From contig JABMPG010000645.1 in assembly GCA_013203855.1 (NCBI GenBank), positions 1-6,110 of the forward strand: a DNA stretch of 6,110 bases, read 5' to 3'. Shown piece after piece: positions 1 through 6,110 of the stretch (positions are counted from its first letter, which is position 1; each line of letters begins with the position of its first letter). The notes beneath the pieces were generated by a model. It did no database searches. It had not been told where the DNA came from and saw nothing but the letters and a program-made list of their open reading frames with translations. Source of the DNA: a bacterium. GTDB taxonomy: Bacteria; Sumerlaeota; Sumerlaeia; UBA8349. Position numbers and translations under genes: made by a program.

Positions 1-784
1 CGCCTGTATAGGAGGCCACCGCCACCTCCAAGCGCTTTTCTGCTTCCACCCGGAGACGGATCTGGTTCTGCCGCGCCGCGTTGGCTTTGGACAACTGCTC
101 CTCCACTTCCTGGTCGGCCAGTTTCTTCTCCTGGATCTTCGCCTCGTATTCCTCGTGGAAGCGGAACTTCTCGGCCACCACCTCCATCACCTCGAGACCG
201 AAAGGCTTCAGGTTTTCGTTTATCTCATCCTTGGCCTGAAGCTTCTTCATATTCAGTTCGGCCGAGTCATAAAACTGCTCGGTCGTCAACTCGCCAAAAA
301 CCGTCCGGCAGATCGAGCGCGAGTAGTCCCGAACCCACTTCGCCTTGTAGGCATTGCCCGAACCGGAGGTCAGCAAAACCTTTTTCACGCTCTCCGGATC
401 GATCAGCATACGATAGTTGATCGTCAGATCCAGAAACACATCGCTCCCGTCGATCGTCTTGACCCGCACGTCATCGGCCCCTCGGCGGTCGCCCCGATCC
501 GGCGTAGCGGTCATCTCCAGACGCTGAACCGTCCGGTCTAGAACATGAAAAGTGCTCAAAAGACCGTTGTAGATGTGAGTGCCCTGCCGGGTCAACACAC
601 TCATATCCCCGGTCAGATTGTTCAACTTCACTCCCACCTCCGTGCCCGAAACCCGCTCAACCCGGATCGTCACCAGCAGACCCACCACGACCAGCAGGAC
701 CGCCACCAAAGCTAGAATGATAGTCCCGCGAAAATACCGCAAAACCTCTACCCTCTGAATGTTTGAGAATGGCTCCTTTGCCAT
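1..784 (-). CDS. SPFH/Band 7 (prohibitin/flotillin-like) membrane protein, C-terminus cut by window edge
   Basis: The first 261 residues are visible; the gene runs off the left edge. Residues 1-16 are a short, probably cytoplasmic leader. Residues 17-40 are a strongly hydrophobic single membrane anchor (LRYFRGTIILALVAVLLVVV). An SPFH/Band 7 fold follows at about 42-210, with the family-like stretch DVFLDLTINYRMLIDPESVK near 115-134 and the segment ELTTEQFYDSAELNMKK near 165-181. From about 205 a charged, Ala/Glu/Lys/Gln-rich helix begins (EAKIQEKKLADQEVEEQLSK, 214-233), typical of the coiled-coil tail of prohibitin, HflK/C and flotillin relatives. These proteins oligomerise into membrane scaffolds or cages that organise proteases and other membrane proteins. 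The ATG is chosen because GAGGAGG lies 5 bases upstream. The gene starts 50 bases after the upstream minus-strand gene, so the two are probably co-transcribed. The fold is clear, but the subfamily (HflK/C, prohibitin or flotillin-like) is not. Confidence 0.85.
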   Translation of the reverse strand, partial: MAKEPFSNIQRVEVLRYFRGTIILALVAVLLVVVGLLVTIRVERVSGTEVGVKLNNLTGDMSVLTRQGTHIYNGLLSTFHVLDRTVQRLEMTATPDRGDRRGADDVRVKTIDGSDVFLDLTINYRMLIDPESVKKVLLTSGSGNAYKAKWVRDYSRSICRTVFGELTTEQFYDSAELNMKKLQAKDEINENLKPFGLEVMEVVAEKFRFHEEYEAKIQEKKLADQEVEEQLSKANAARQNQIRLRVEAEKRLEVAVASYTG

Positions 785-796
785 GTTGTCCTCCTC
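785..796 (-). promoter_or_regulatory. Strong ribosome binding site of the SPFH gene
   Basis: On the minus strand the bases read GAGGAGGACAAC directly before the ATG. This gives a near-perfect Shine-Dalgarno core 5 bases from the start and fixes the start codon. It also suggests that this second gene of the pair is translated efficiently in its own right. Confidence 0.7.
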
Positions 797-834
797 TGCG
801 AAGTGTGTCACTCCCACTCAAGGGAATCCTTCTC

Positions 835-1650
835 TCATCCCTCCCCCATCCGCTCCGGTTCGACATCCCGCCGGTAGCGCAAAATCACCCACAGCGACGT
901 CACAAGCCCAATCACTCCTCCCAGCGCCAGCAATGGACGGGGAATCCCCGCGAAAGCGAGGAGAAATACCATCGCAAGGACCACGATCACCGCCACTAGG
1001 CCCTTGATCACTTTCACCTCCCATTCATCCTTGCAGGAGGACGGATGGAGCCGGATGAACCTGTCGTTGCGCTGATAGGCCCGACGGGGATAGCGCAGAT
1101 TGGGAAATTCGTACCGCATCCCTCCCTGCTCTCCATCTAGAATCTGCCTGGCGCATCCCATTCGCGCCAGATCCTGCAACCGCTGCTTAACCTGACTCAG
1201 GGTCATCCGCGAACGCCGAGCCACATCCGCGATCCGGACCGGACCACTCGCCGTGGAGGTAATATAGATCAACTCGTGTTGCCACACGGCCTCGGCCGGC
1301 CAAGCGGTCATCTCCGCCAGAACGCTCAATTCATGCTTGACCCGGTTCCCGCACCCCGCGCAAAGCGATCCAATCTCGTTCTCTCGCAGTTCAACGTCAC
1401 AGTAAAGACATCGATCATCCGGCATCGGCTGTCTGGGCGTGTCGACCAGTTCCGCGAATTCATAGTACCGGATCCCGTCCGTATCGTGACAGAACACCAC
1501 GGAATTGTCCACCATCTCGTCCAGGTGCTGTCGCAGCACCCCGAGCGAAATGGGCAACCACGGAACCAACTCGTTCAGCCTAATCCGTCCTCCGTTGGAG
1601 GCGGCCAGCCGTCCAGCCAGATTCTCCAAAGTCGGTTTCAGAATGCCCAT
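835..1650 (-). CDS. Membrane-anchored winged-helix/zinc-ribbon protein of unknown function
   Basis: I do not recognise this as a named gene. It is 271 residues from the ATG chosen here. Residues 1-68 look like a winged helix: GGRIRLNELVPWL, then a recognition-like helix SLGVLRQHLDEMVDNS, then a hairpin ending RYYEF. Next comes a compact zinc ribbon with C81, C84, C97 and C100. A second winged-helix-like unit covers about 107-182 (VRIADVARRSRMTLSQVKQR, then GMRYEFP). Residues about 213-234 and 238-257 are two hydrophobic helices joined by a short GIPRP turn, forming a membrane hairpin. The tail is short and charged. The soluble part is therefore probably cytoplasmic and tethered to the membrane. 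It could bind DNA, RNA or protein; a winged helix alone does not decide. It lies 50 bases upstream of the SPFH gene on the same strand. An alternative TTG start at 1695 adds 15 residues and has GGGGAGG 10 bases upstream. ATG 1650 has only a GGGGG-type signal but begins where the folded region starts. The real start is uncertain. Confidence 0.75.
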   Translation of the reverse strand: MGILKPTLENLAGRLAASNGGRIRLNELVPWLPISLGVLRQHLDEMVDNSVVFCHDTDGIRYYEFAELVDTPRQPMPDDRCLYCDVELRENEIGSLCAGCGNRVKHELSVLAEMTAWPAEAVWQHELIYITSTASGPVRIADVARRSRMTLSQVKQRLQDLARMGCARQILDGEQGGMRYEFPNLRYPRRAYQRNDRFIRLHPSSCKDEWEVKVIKGLVAVIVVLAMVFLLAFAGIPRPLLALGGVIGLVTSLWVILRYRRDVEPERMGEG

Positions 1651-2004
1651 CTTCGATTCCCCCGTCGGCGGAACTCTCTCCCGCGTTCGCTTCAAACACG
1701 CCTATCCTCCCCAATGCAGGCCAATGATGCAAACAAAACCCGAAGACCATCCCGCAGCCTTGCCCACTCAAGGTACAGGGCACAGGGAATGCCAGAACGG
1801 ACAGAAATCGTCTAAGCCCTCTTTTGCCAGGCCTGAAAAAGATCACAGAGCCCCAAACCGCAAATATGGACAGACGAAAACCCGCCTCTGAAATGGCGAC
1901 ATCCGCCTCAAACCTGTGATTCCCGCCATCAACTTACGACTCCTCGCCCCTGCCTGCCGCCTCCCTGCTCCTCGCTGTTCTTCAAGAAAACTAGTGCAAA
2001 TCGC

Positions 2005-2016
2005 CCCCGCTCGGGG
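2005..2016. repeat. Small GC hairpin in the metG leader
   Basis: CCCCG at 2005-2009 and CGGGG at 2012-2016 are perfect complements separated by two bases. In practice this would fold as a four-base stem with a four-base loop. It sits about 45 bases before the metG start. It may simply be chance in GC-rich DNA. No run of T follows it, so it is not a typical intrinsic terminator on the plus strand. Confidence 0.3.
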
Positions 2017-2050
2017 TAGAAATAGCGAGAATATACCCGCAGTGGGCAAA

Positions 2051-2054
2051 GGAG
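2051..2054 (+). promoter_or_regulatory. Ribosome binding site deciding the metG start
   Basis: AAAGGAG ends 5 bases before the ATG at 2060. It supports that start over the in-frame GTG at 1916, and the first residues after this ATG match the known N-terminus of the family. Confidence 0.75.
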
Positions 2055-2059
2055 CGACT

Positions 2060-3949
2060 ATGCCCGGCAAGACCTATTACGTCACCACCCCCATCTATTA
2101 CGTCAACGCCGACCCGCACCTGGGACACGCCTACACCACAATCATGTGCGATATCCTGCGCCGGTACTACGACCTTCTCGGCTATGACACCTACTTTCTG
2201 ACCGGTACGGACGAATACGGTCAGAACATCATGCGCGTGGCCCAGCAATCCAACCGCGACGTGAAGGAGATGGTCGACGCCAACTCGGCCAAGTTCCGCG
2301 CCCTCTGGCCCCAACTCAACATTACCAACGACGACTTCATCCGCACCACCGAAGAACGCCACTCCCGCGTCGTCCAGGCCATCCTCCAGAGAACCTACGA
2401 CAACGGCGACATCTACATGGCCGAGTACGGCGGAAACTACTGCGTCCGCTGCGAACGCTTCTATACGGACAAGGAGACCGAGCAAAAACCGGGATTCTGT
2501 CCAATTCACGAAACCGAGCTCGAGCATATCAAGGAGAAGAACTACTTCTTCCGCCTGAGCAAATACCAGGACTGGCTCCGCGAGAGAATCGAAAGCGACC
2601 GCCAGTTCCTCGCCCCCAACCAGTTCCGCAACGAAGTCCTTGCCCTTCTTCGCGACCCCCTCGACGACCTGTGCATTTCCCGACCCGTCGAGCGCCTGCA
2701 CTGGGGCATCCCCCTCCCCTTCGACGACAAGTTCGTCACCTATGTCTGGTACGACGCCCTGGTGAACTATATGAGCGCCCTAGGCTACCCGGATGATGAA
2801 AAGTTCCAGAAATACTGGCCCGAGACGACCCACATGATCGCCAAGGACATCCTGCGCCAACACGCCGTTTACTGGCCCTGCTTTCTGAAGGCCGCCGAAA
2901 TCCCCACCTTCAAGCGCCTGCGGGTGCATGGCTGGTGGACGGTCGAGGGCAAGAAGATGAGCAAGAGCCTCGGCAACGTCATCGACCCCGTTGAGGAAGC
3001 CAACAAATGGGGCCTCGACGTCTTCCGCTATTTTGTGGCCCGAGAGATGACCTTCGGCTCCGACGGCGACTACAGCGCCAAGTCACTCGTCGCACGCAAC
3101 AACGCCGAACTGGCCGACGACCTCGGCAATCTCCTCAGCCGCGTCACCGCCATGGTCGGCAAGTACTGCGAGGGGGCCCTCCCAGCCCTCTCCGAGCCGA
3201 CCGACGCCGACCAGACCCTCCTGCGCGGTCTGAACGATCTGATTGACGCCCTGCCCGGCCATCTGGAAAACTGCACCATCCACTCGTTCCTGGCCAAAGT
3301 GAATCAGGTCGTGACCCTGACGAACCGCTACATCACCGAACAGGCGCCCTGGGCCAAGTTCAAGGCCGGAGAGACCGACCGGGTCGGGACCATCCTGGCC
3401 GTGGCGTCCCAGATGCTGATCGGTGCGGGGCACCTGCTCTATCCCGTCATGCCGGAGAGAATGGCCGAACTCCTTGAGGCCTTCGGCCTGGGCCAACCCG
3501 AATCTCTCGAGAACACGGCGCCCCCCGCGGGAAACAAAATCCAACCGGCCAAGCCGCTCTTCCCCCAACTCGAGTATATCGAGCCCACGCTGGAAGCGCC
3601 CGAATCCCAGGCCGCGCCTGTCAAGCCGGAAATCGCCTTCGAGGACTTCGCCAAAGTCGACCTGCGTATCGCCACGGTCCTTGAGGCGGAGCCCGTTCCC
3701 AAAACGGACAAACTCCTGCGCCTGACCATCGACCTGGGTATGGAAAAACGTCAGATCGTCGCCGGCATCGCCCAGTTCTACAAAGCCGAGGAAATGATCG
3801 GCCGCCAGATCGTAGTCGTGGCCAACCTCGCCCCCCGGAAACTGCGCGGCCTCGAGTCGAAGGGAATGCTCCTGGCCGGCCGCGATGGCGAAACCGCCAT
3901 CCTTCTTGGCCCCGGGGGGGATCTCCCCGCGGGATCGGAAGTGTCCTAA
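2060..3949 (+). CDS. metG: Methionyl-tRNA synthetase with C-terminal tRNA-binding domain
   Basis: This cytoplasmic class I enzyme attaches methionine to tRNA(Met), including the initiator, using ATP. The 629 residues are complete. The catalytic Rossmann fold begins YYVTTPIYYVNADPHLGHAY, with the HIGH-type motif HLGH at 20-23 and GTDEYG at 49-54. The connective insertion has one zinc knuckle with C128, C131, C147 and H150 (CxxC...CxxH), the arrangement known from the Thermus enzyme. The fold resumes with YVWYDALVNY (228-237) and IAKDILRQHAVYWP (260-273), and carries KMSKS at 299-303. The helical anticodon-binding domain includes NNAELADDLGNLLSRV (347-362) and TNRYITEQAPW (421-431). After a Pro/Ala/Glu-rich linker, residues 527-629 form the OB-fold tRNA-binding domain (FEDFAKVDLRIATV), which in this family also aids dimerisation. 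Small departures from the consensus I know are GTDEYG rather than GTDEHG, and IAKDILRQH where GKD...FH is usual. The ATG follows AAAGGAG at 5 bases. Confidence 0.97.
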   Translation: MPGKTYYVTTPIYYVNADPHLGHAYTTIMCDILRRYYDLLGYDTYFLTGTDEYGQNIMRVAQQSNRDVKEMVDANSAKFRALWPQLNITNDDFIRTTEERHSRVVQAILQRTYDNGDIYMAEYGGNYCVRCERFYTDKETEQKPGFCPIHETELEHIKEKNYFFRLSKYQDWLRERIESDRQFLAPNQFRNEVLALLRDPLDDLCISRPVERLHWGIPLPFDDKFVTYVWYDALVNYMSALGYPDDEKFQKYWPETTHMIAKDILRQHAVYWPCFLKAAEIPTFKRLRVHGWWTVEGKKMSKSLGNVIDPVEEANKWGLDVFRYFVAREMTFGSDGDYSAKSLVARNNAELADDLGNLLSRVTAMVGKYCEGALPALSEPTDADQTLLRGLNDLIDALPGHLENCTIHSFLAKVNQVVTLTNRYITEQAPWAKFKAGETDRVGTILAVASQMLIGAGHLLYPVMPERMAELLEAFGLGQPESLENTAPPAGNKIQPAKPLFPQLEYIEPTLEAPESQAAPVKPEIAFEDFAKVDLRIATVLEAEPVPKTDKLLRLTIDLGMEKRQIVAGIAQFYKAEEMIGRQIVVVANLAPRKLRGLESKGMLLAGRDGETAILLGPGGDLPAGSEVS

Positions 3950-3990
3950 GGCAAGAGGCTGAGGAGTTGTCCGTTTGATGGAATAGAACT

Positions 3991-4038
3991 TGTGGCACAG
4001 TCGCACTCGCAGGACACAACCGGGATGCCTGTGCCACA
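3991..4038. repeat. Palindromic intergenic element between metG and the YfhO-like gene
   Basis: TGTGGCACAG at 3991-4000 and CTGTGCCACA at 4029-4038 are perfect 10-base inverted arms around a 28-base spacer. The right arm lies within GGGATGCCTGTGCCACA. From memory, the closely similar core GGATGCCTGTGCCAC recurs in dispersed short palindromes of Planctomycetota, Verrucomicrobiota and related genomes, where it produces spurious peptides ending in DACAT. Here one plus frame across the right arm reads HNRDACAT. Membership of such a family is inferred; only one copy is in this window. It is not a standard intrinsic terminator, because no T run follows on the plus strand. The nearest homopolymer is seven A at 4051-4057. 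Confidence 0.6.
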
Positions 4039-4076
4039 TCCAGCAGACGTAAAAAAACGCCGGCCCCCTTCCCCTC

Positions 4077-6110
4077 ATGCCCCACGTCCCTTCCAGACTC
4101 ACCACCCGTCTCTCCTCGCCCGGACTCTTTCTCCTACTGTCCGGGCTGTTCTTTCTCGCGGTCGTCGCGCTCTTCGGGTCGGATCTTCTCTTTCGGGGCG
4201 AGGCCCTCGCCGGCGGCGACATCGTCAACCATTACTACCCCAGCAAACACCTCGTGAGAGAACAACTGCGGGCGGGCGAGTTTCCTCATTGGAATCCCCT
4301 CACCTTTTCGGGACGGCCGCTTCAGGCCGATATCCAGGTCGGACTGTTCTATCTGCCCAATCTGCTCTTCTGGTTTTTCCCTCTCACATGGGCCTTCAAC
4401 ATCTGGACGCTCCTGCACTTCTGGCTCGGGGCCATGGGCATGACCCTCTGGATGCGGAGACGAGTCAACAACCTCCCCGCCGCGCTTTTTTCCGGCAGCC
4501 TCTACATATTCAGCGGCTACGCCACAACACGCCTCGAACCGGCGATCGTGCTTTTCATCGCCGCCATGGCCTGGCTCCCGTGGATGCTCGCCGCTTGGGA
4601 CCGCCTGCGCGATGAATGGCGCTTCGGAGGCTGGGGCCGATTCCGGTGGGCGCTGGCCCTGGCCGGAATCCTGACGATGAGCGTCCTCTCCGGCGCTCCG
4701 CAGATCACGTTTTTCTCATTCCTGGCGCTTGGCATCTATGCGCTGATACACGCTTGGCGAACGCGCGATCCCGAGGAGGAGGACGAGACCGACTCCTGCT
4801 TCCCGGTCCACCCGCGCCCCCTTCTGATTCTGGCCGCAACGGTGGCGGTCACGGTGGGCCTCTGCGCGGTTCAAATCCTCCCGACGGGCATGCTCGTCGC
4901 GGAATCGTGGGACCGCACGACCGGCGCCCAATGGGACTACATCACCGACGGGTCCATGCGACCCCGCATGCTTCTCACCCAGATCGCCCCCTTCTTCTTT
5001 GGCGATCCGCTAGACATGCAGACCTATTGGGGACAGGAGGCAGGCGGCTATCACGAGGTCACTGCCTACGTCGGCCCCGCTGCTCTGTTCCTGCTCGCGG
5101 CTTTCATCCTTGCACGCTTCTTCGTCTTCAGAAGAACCTGGCTCGACGACCTGGACGGCCCCGACCGCAGGCGGGCGAACCGATTCGAGATCTTCTGTCT
5201 CATTCTCCTCATCCTCGCCGTTCTCCTCGCCCCCGGCCGCCACTCCCCCTTCTTCTGGATCGCCTACCATATCATCCCCGGCATGGACCGGTTCCGGGTC
5301 CCCGCTCGGTTTCTCCTCTTCTTTGTCTTCGCCGTATCCGCCCTCTCGGGATGGACGCTAGACCGCCTCTTCGGATCCGCCAAGCCCTGCCCCGAACCTT
5401 TCAACCGCCGGACCCTCGCCCTGAGCGCGGTCCTGCTCCTTCTCGGCGGCTCCACCCTCGTGATCTTCTGGCGATGCGTGCCGCTGCTTTACGAGTTCCT
5501 CGAGTCCCCCCTTCTTATCCGCCAGGGAGCCACCGGCCAATTCGCCCGCCAGATCGAATCCCTGATCCGCCATGCCTCCCTCAGCAGCCTCTGGTTCGCC
5601 ATCCAATGGCTCCTGGCCGGCGGACTCCTCACCGCCGCGCTCGCCCTGAACTTGCGATCGACCCGCTGGCGATTCGCGCTCCCGCTCGCCCAATGGGGCC
5701 TCCTGATCTTCCTCCTCGCCGATCTGATTTCCTACGGCAAGCACTTCACCATCACCACTCCCGCCGATCAGTTTGAAAGAATCCAATATCCCCGCACAGC
5801 CAGAGTCGACTTTCTCGAAGATCGCCTCGAAACCCGCGAACGGTTCCTGTGGTTCGACAGCCTCATGAGCTACCAGGTGGACCAGTTCCAGACAGAACTC
5901 CTGACGAATCGGCCGATCCGCCACGATCTCCCTCAGATGCGCGGCTATGACCCTTTGAACTCCCGCCGCTATGGCCTGTTCATGAACCTCCTGAGCGCCC
6001 GCCCTCTTCACGAAAACCCCCGCGGCTTCATGATCCTGAGCGACATCCCCCCCGATGCCTTCAACTGGTCGCTCCTCCGCCTCTGGAACTGCCCCATCGC
6101 GCTCTCCTAC
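4077..6110 (+). CDS. YfhO-family polytopic membrane protein (GT-C-like), C-terminus cut by window edge
   Basis: The frame stays open for 678 codons to the right edge. Residues 16-37 are the first membrane helix. A large extracytoplasmic-type loop follows, with GGDIVNHYYPSKHLVREQLR (46-65) and FPHWNPLTFSGRPLQADIQV (69-88). This is the acidic-residue loop and WNP...GRP...Q pattern of the YfhO/GT-C group. About ten or more further hydrophobic segments follow, around 90-125, 135-175, 190-226, 248-268, 328-350, 370-386, 410-426, 447-466, 503-525 and 533-552. RFRVPARFLLFF lies at 405-416. The last part is a soluble region with MRGYDPLNSRRYGLFMNLL (621-639), also typical of the family. Known members, such as Bacillus YfhO, act in glycosylation of lipoteichoic acid or other envelope polymers from lipid-linked sugars. 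The substrate here is unknown. ATG 4077 is the only start before the first helix, and an in-frame TAA lies at 4050-4052. No clear Shine-Dalgarno sequence precedes it; the leader is C-rich. Confidence 0.85.
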   Translation, partial: MPHVPSRLTTRLSSPGLFLLLSGLFFLAVVALFGSDLLFRGEALAGGDIVNHYYPSKHLVREQLRAGEFPHWNPLTFSGRPLQADIQVGLFYLPNLLFWFFPLTWAFNIWTLLHFWLGAMGMTLWMRRRVNNLPAALFSGSLYIFSGYATTRLEPAIVLFIAAMAWLPWMLAAWDRLRDEWRFGGWGRFRWALALAGILTMSVLSGAPQITFFSFLALGIYALIHAWRTRDPEEEDETDSCFPVHPRPLLILAATVAVTVGLCAVQILPTGMLVAESWDRTTGAQWDYITDGSMRPRMLLTQIAPFFFGDPLDMQTYWGQEAGGYHEVTAYVGPAALFLLAAFILARFFVFRRTWLDDLDGPDRRRANRFEIFCLILLILAVLLAPGRHSPFFWIAYHIIPGMDRFRVPARFLLFFVFAVSALSGWTLDRLFGSAKPCPEPFNRRTLALSAVLLLLGGSTLVIFWRCVPLLYEFLESPLLIRQGATGQFARQIESLIRHASLSSLWFAIQWLLAGGLLTAALALNLRSTRWRFALPLAQWGLLIFLLADLISYGKHFTITTPADQFERIQYPRTARVDFLEDRLETRERFLWFDSLMSYQVDQFQTELLTNRPIRHDLPQMRGYDPLNSRRYGLFMNLLSARPLHENPRGFMILSDIPPDAFNWSLLRLWNCPIALSY

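Larger units (their letters stand above)
1651..2059. other. Divergent intergenic region between the SPFH operon and metG
   Basis: This gap of about 400 bases separates two transcription units that point away from each other, so promoters for both should lie here. I looked on both strands for sigma-70-like boxes and found no convincing pair. The best weak candidate for metG is an AT-rich TAGAAATAGCGAGAATATA stretch at 2017-2035 without a good -35 partner. No T-box, SAM riboswitch-like structure, tRNA or small gene was recognisable. A pyrimidine-rich tract at about 1939-1981 contains an 8-base direct repeat, CTCCTCGC, at 1940-1947 and 1968-1975. The reading frame of metG is open back to a GTG at 1916, but that extension is arginine/proline-rich and has no similarity to the family. 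Confidence 0.6.

Noticed and set aside
1775..1793. ACAGGGCACAGGGAATGCC, with a short GGCA/TGCC hairpin and an 8-base match to the palindrome at 3991-4038
   Set aside because: The stem is only four pairs, and an 8-base match between two gaps of this size is expected by chance on two strands. I do not call it a second copy.
1916..2059. GTG start adding 48 residues to MetRS
   Set aside because: The extension is unrelated to the family N-terminus, and the ATG at 2060 has a good ribosome binding site and begins right at the conserved YYVTTPIYYVN region.
1991..2701. A 236-codon minus-strand frame opposite the start of metG
   Set aside because: It is a shadow of the metG codons (valine/glycine/leucine-rich, no domain) and covers the catalytic motifs of the real gene.
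3950..4076. Possible intrinsic terminator for metG
   Set aside because: The only strong stem has a 28-base loop and is not followed by a T run on the plus strand.
3083..4228. A 381-codon open frame on the minus strand, antisense to the end of metG and across the following gap
   Set aside because: It lies opposite metG, whose family motifs are unambiguous. Its product is low-complexity with no recognisable domain. Long antisense frames are common opposite GC-rich genes.
4616..5776. A 386-codon plus-strand frame inside the YfhO-like gene
   Set aside because: Its product is arginine/proline-rich with no membrane helices. The overlapping frame from 4077 gives a coherent YfhO-type membrane protein without interruption.

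Overview
The window looks like ordinary chromosome from a GC-rich bacterium (roughly 60% GC, judged by eye). It carries two gene blocks that run away from each other. The methionyl-tRNA synthetase is of the Thermus-like single-zinc-knuckle type. One intergenic gap holds a palindromic element of a kind I associate with Planctomycetota, Verrucomicrobiota and related candidate phyla. That is only a hint, and the taxon cannot be fixed from this window.

Left block, minus strand (1-1650): two genes form a probable operon. The first (1650 to 835) encodes a protein with two winged-helix-like regions around a four-cysteine zinc ribbon, ending in a two-helix membrane anchor. Fifty bases after its stop, a second gene (784 to beyond the left edge) encodes an SPFH/Band 7 protein with one N-terminal membrane anchor and a charged coiled-coil tail. 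The tail runs out of the window. The pair suggests a membrane-associated assembly whose SPFH scaffold is co-produced with a membrane-tethered, possibly nucleic-acid- or protein-binding partner.

Middle (1651-2059): a divergent intergenic stretch of about 400 bases. It must contain the promoters for both blocks, but I see no convincing promoter motif, riboswitch or RNA gene in it. It has a small GC hairpin near the right gene and a pyrimidine-rich tract.

Right block, plus strand (2060-6110): metG (2060-3949) is complete and carries the C-terminal tRNA-binding OB domain. A 127-base gap follows with a perfect 10-base inverted repeat. After it comes a long YfhO-family polytopic membrane protein (4077 to beyond the right edge), open for 678 codons without a stop. 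metG charges tRNA(Met) in the cytoplasm. The YfhO-like protein probably acts in envelope glycan modification. Nothing in the sequence links the two functionally.

I saw no tRNA, rRNA, CRISPR array, insertion sequence or plasmid/phage gene. No new multi-gene system is evident. The most unusual item is the membrane-anchored winged-helix/zinc-ribbon protein beside the SPFH gene.
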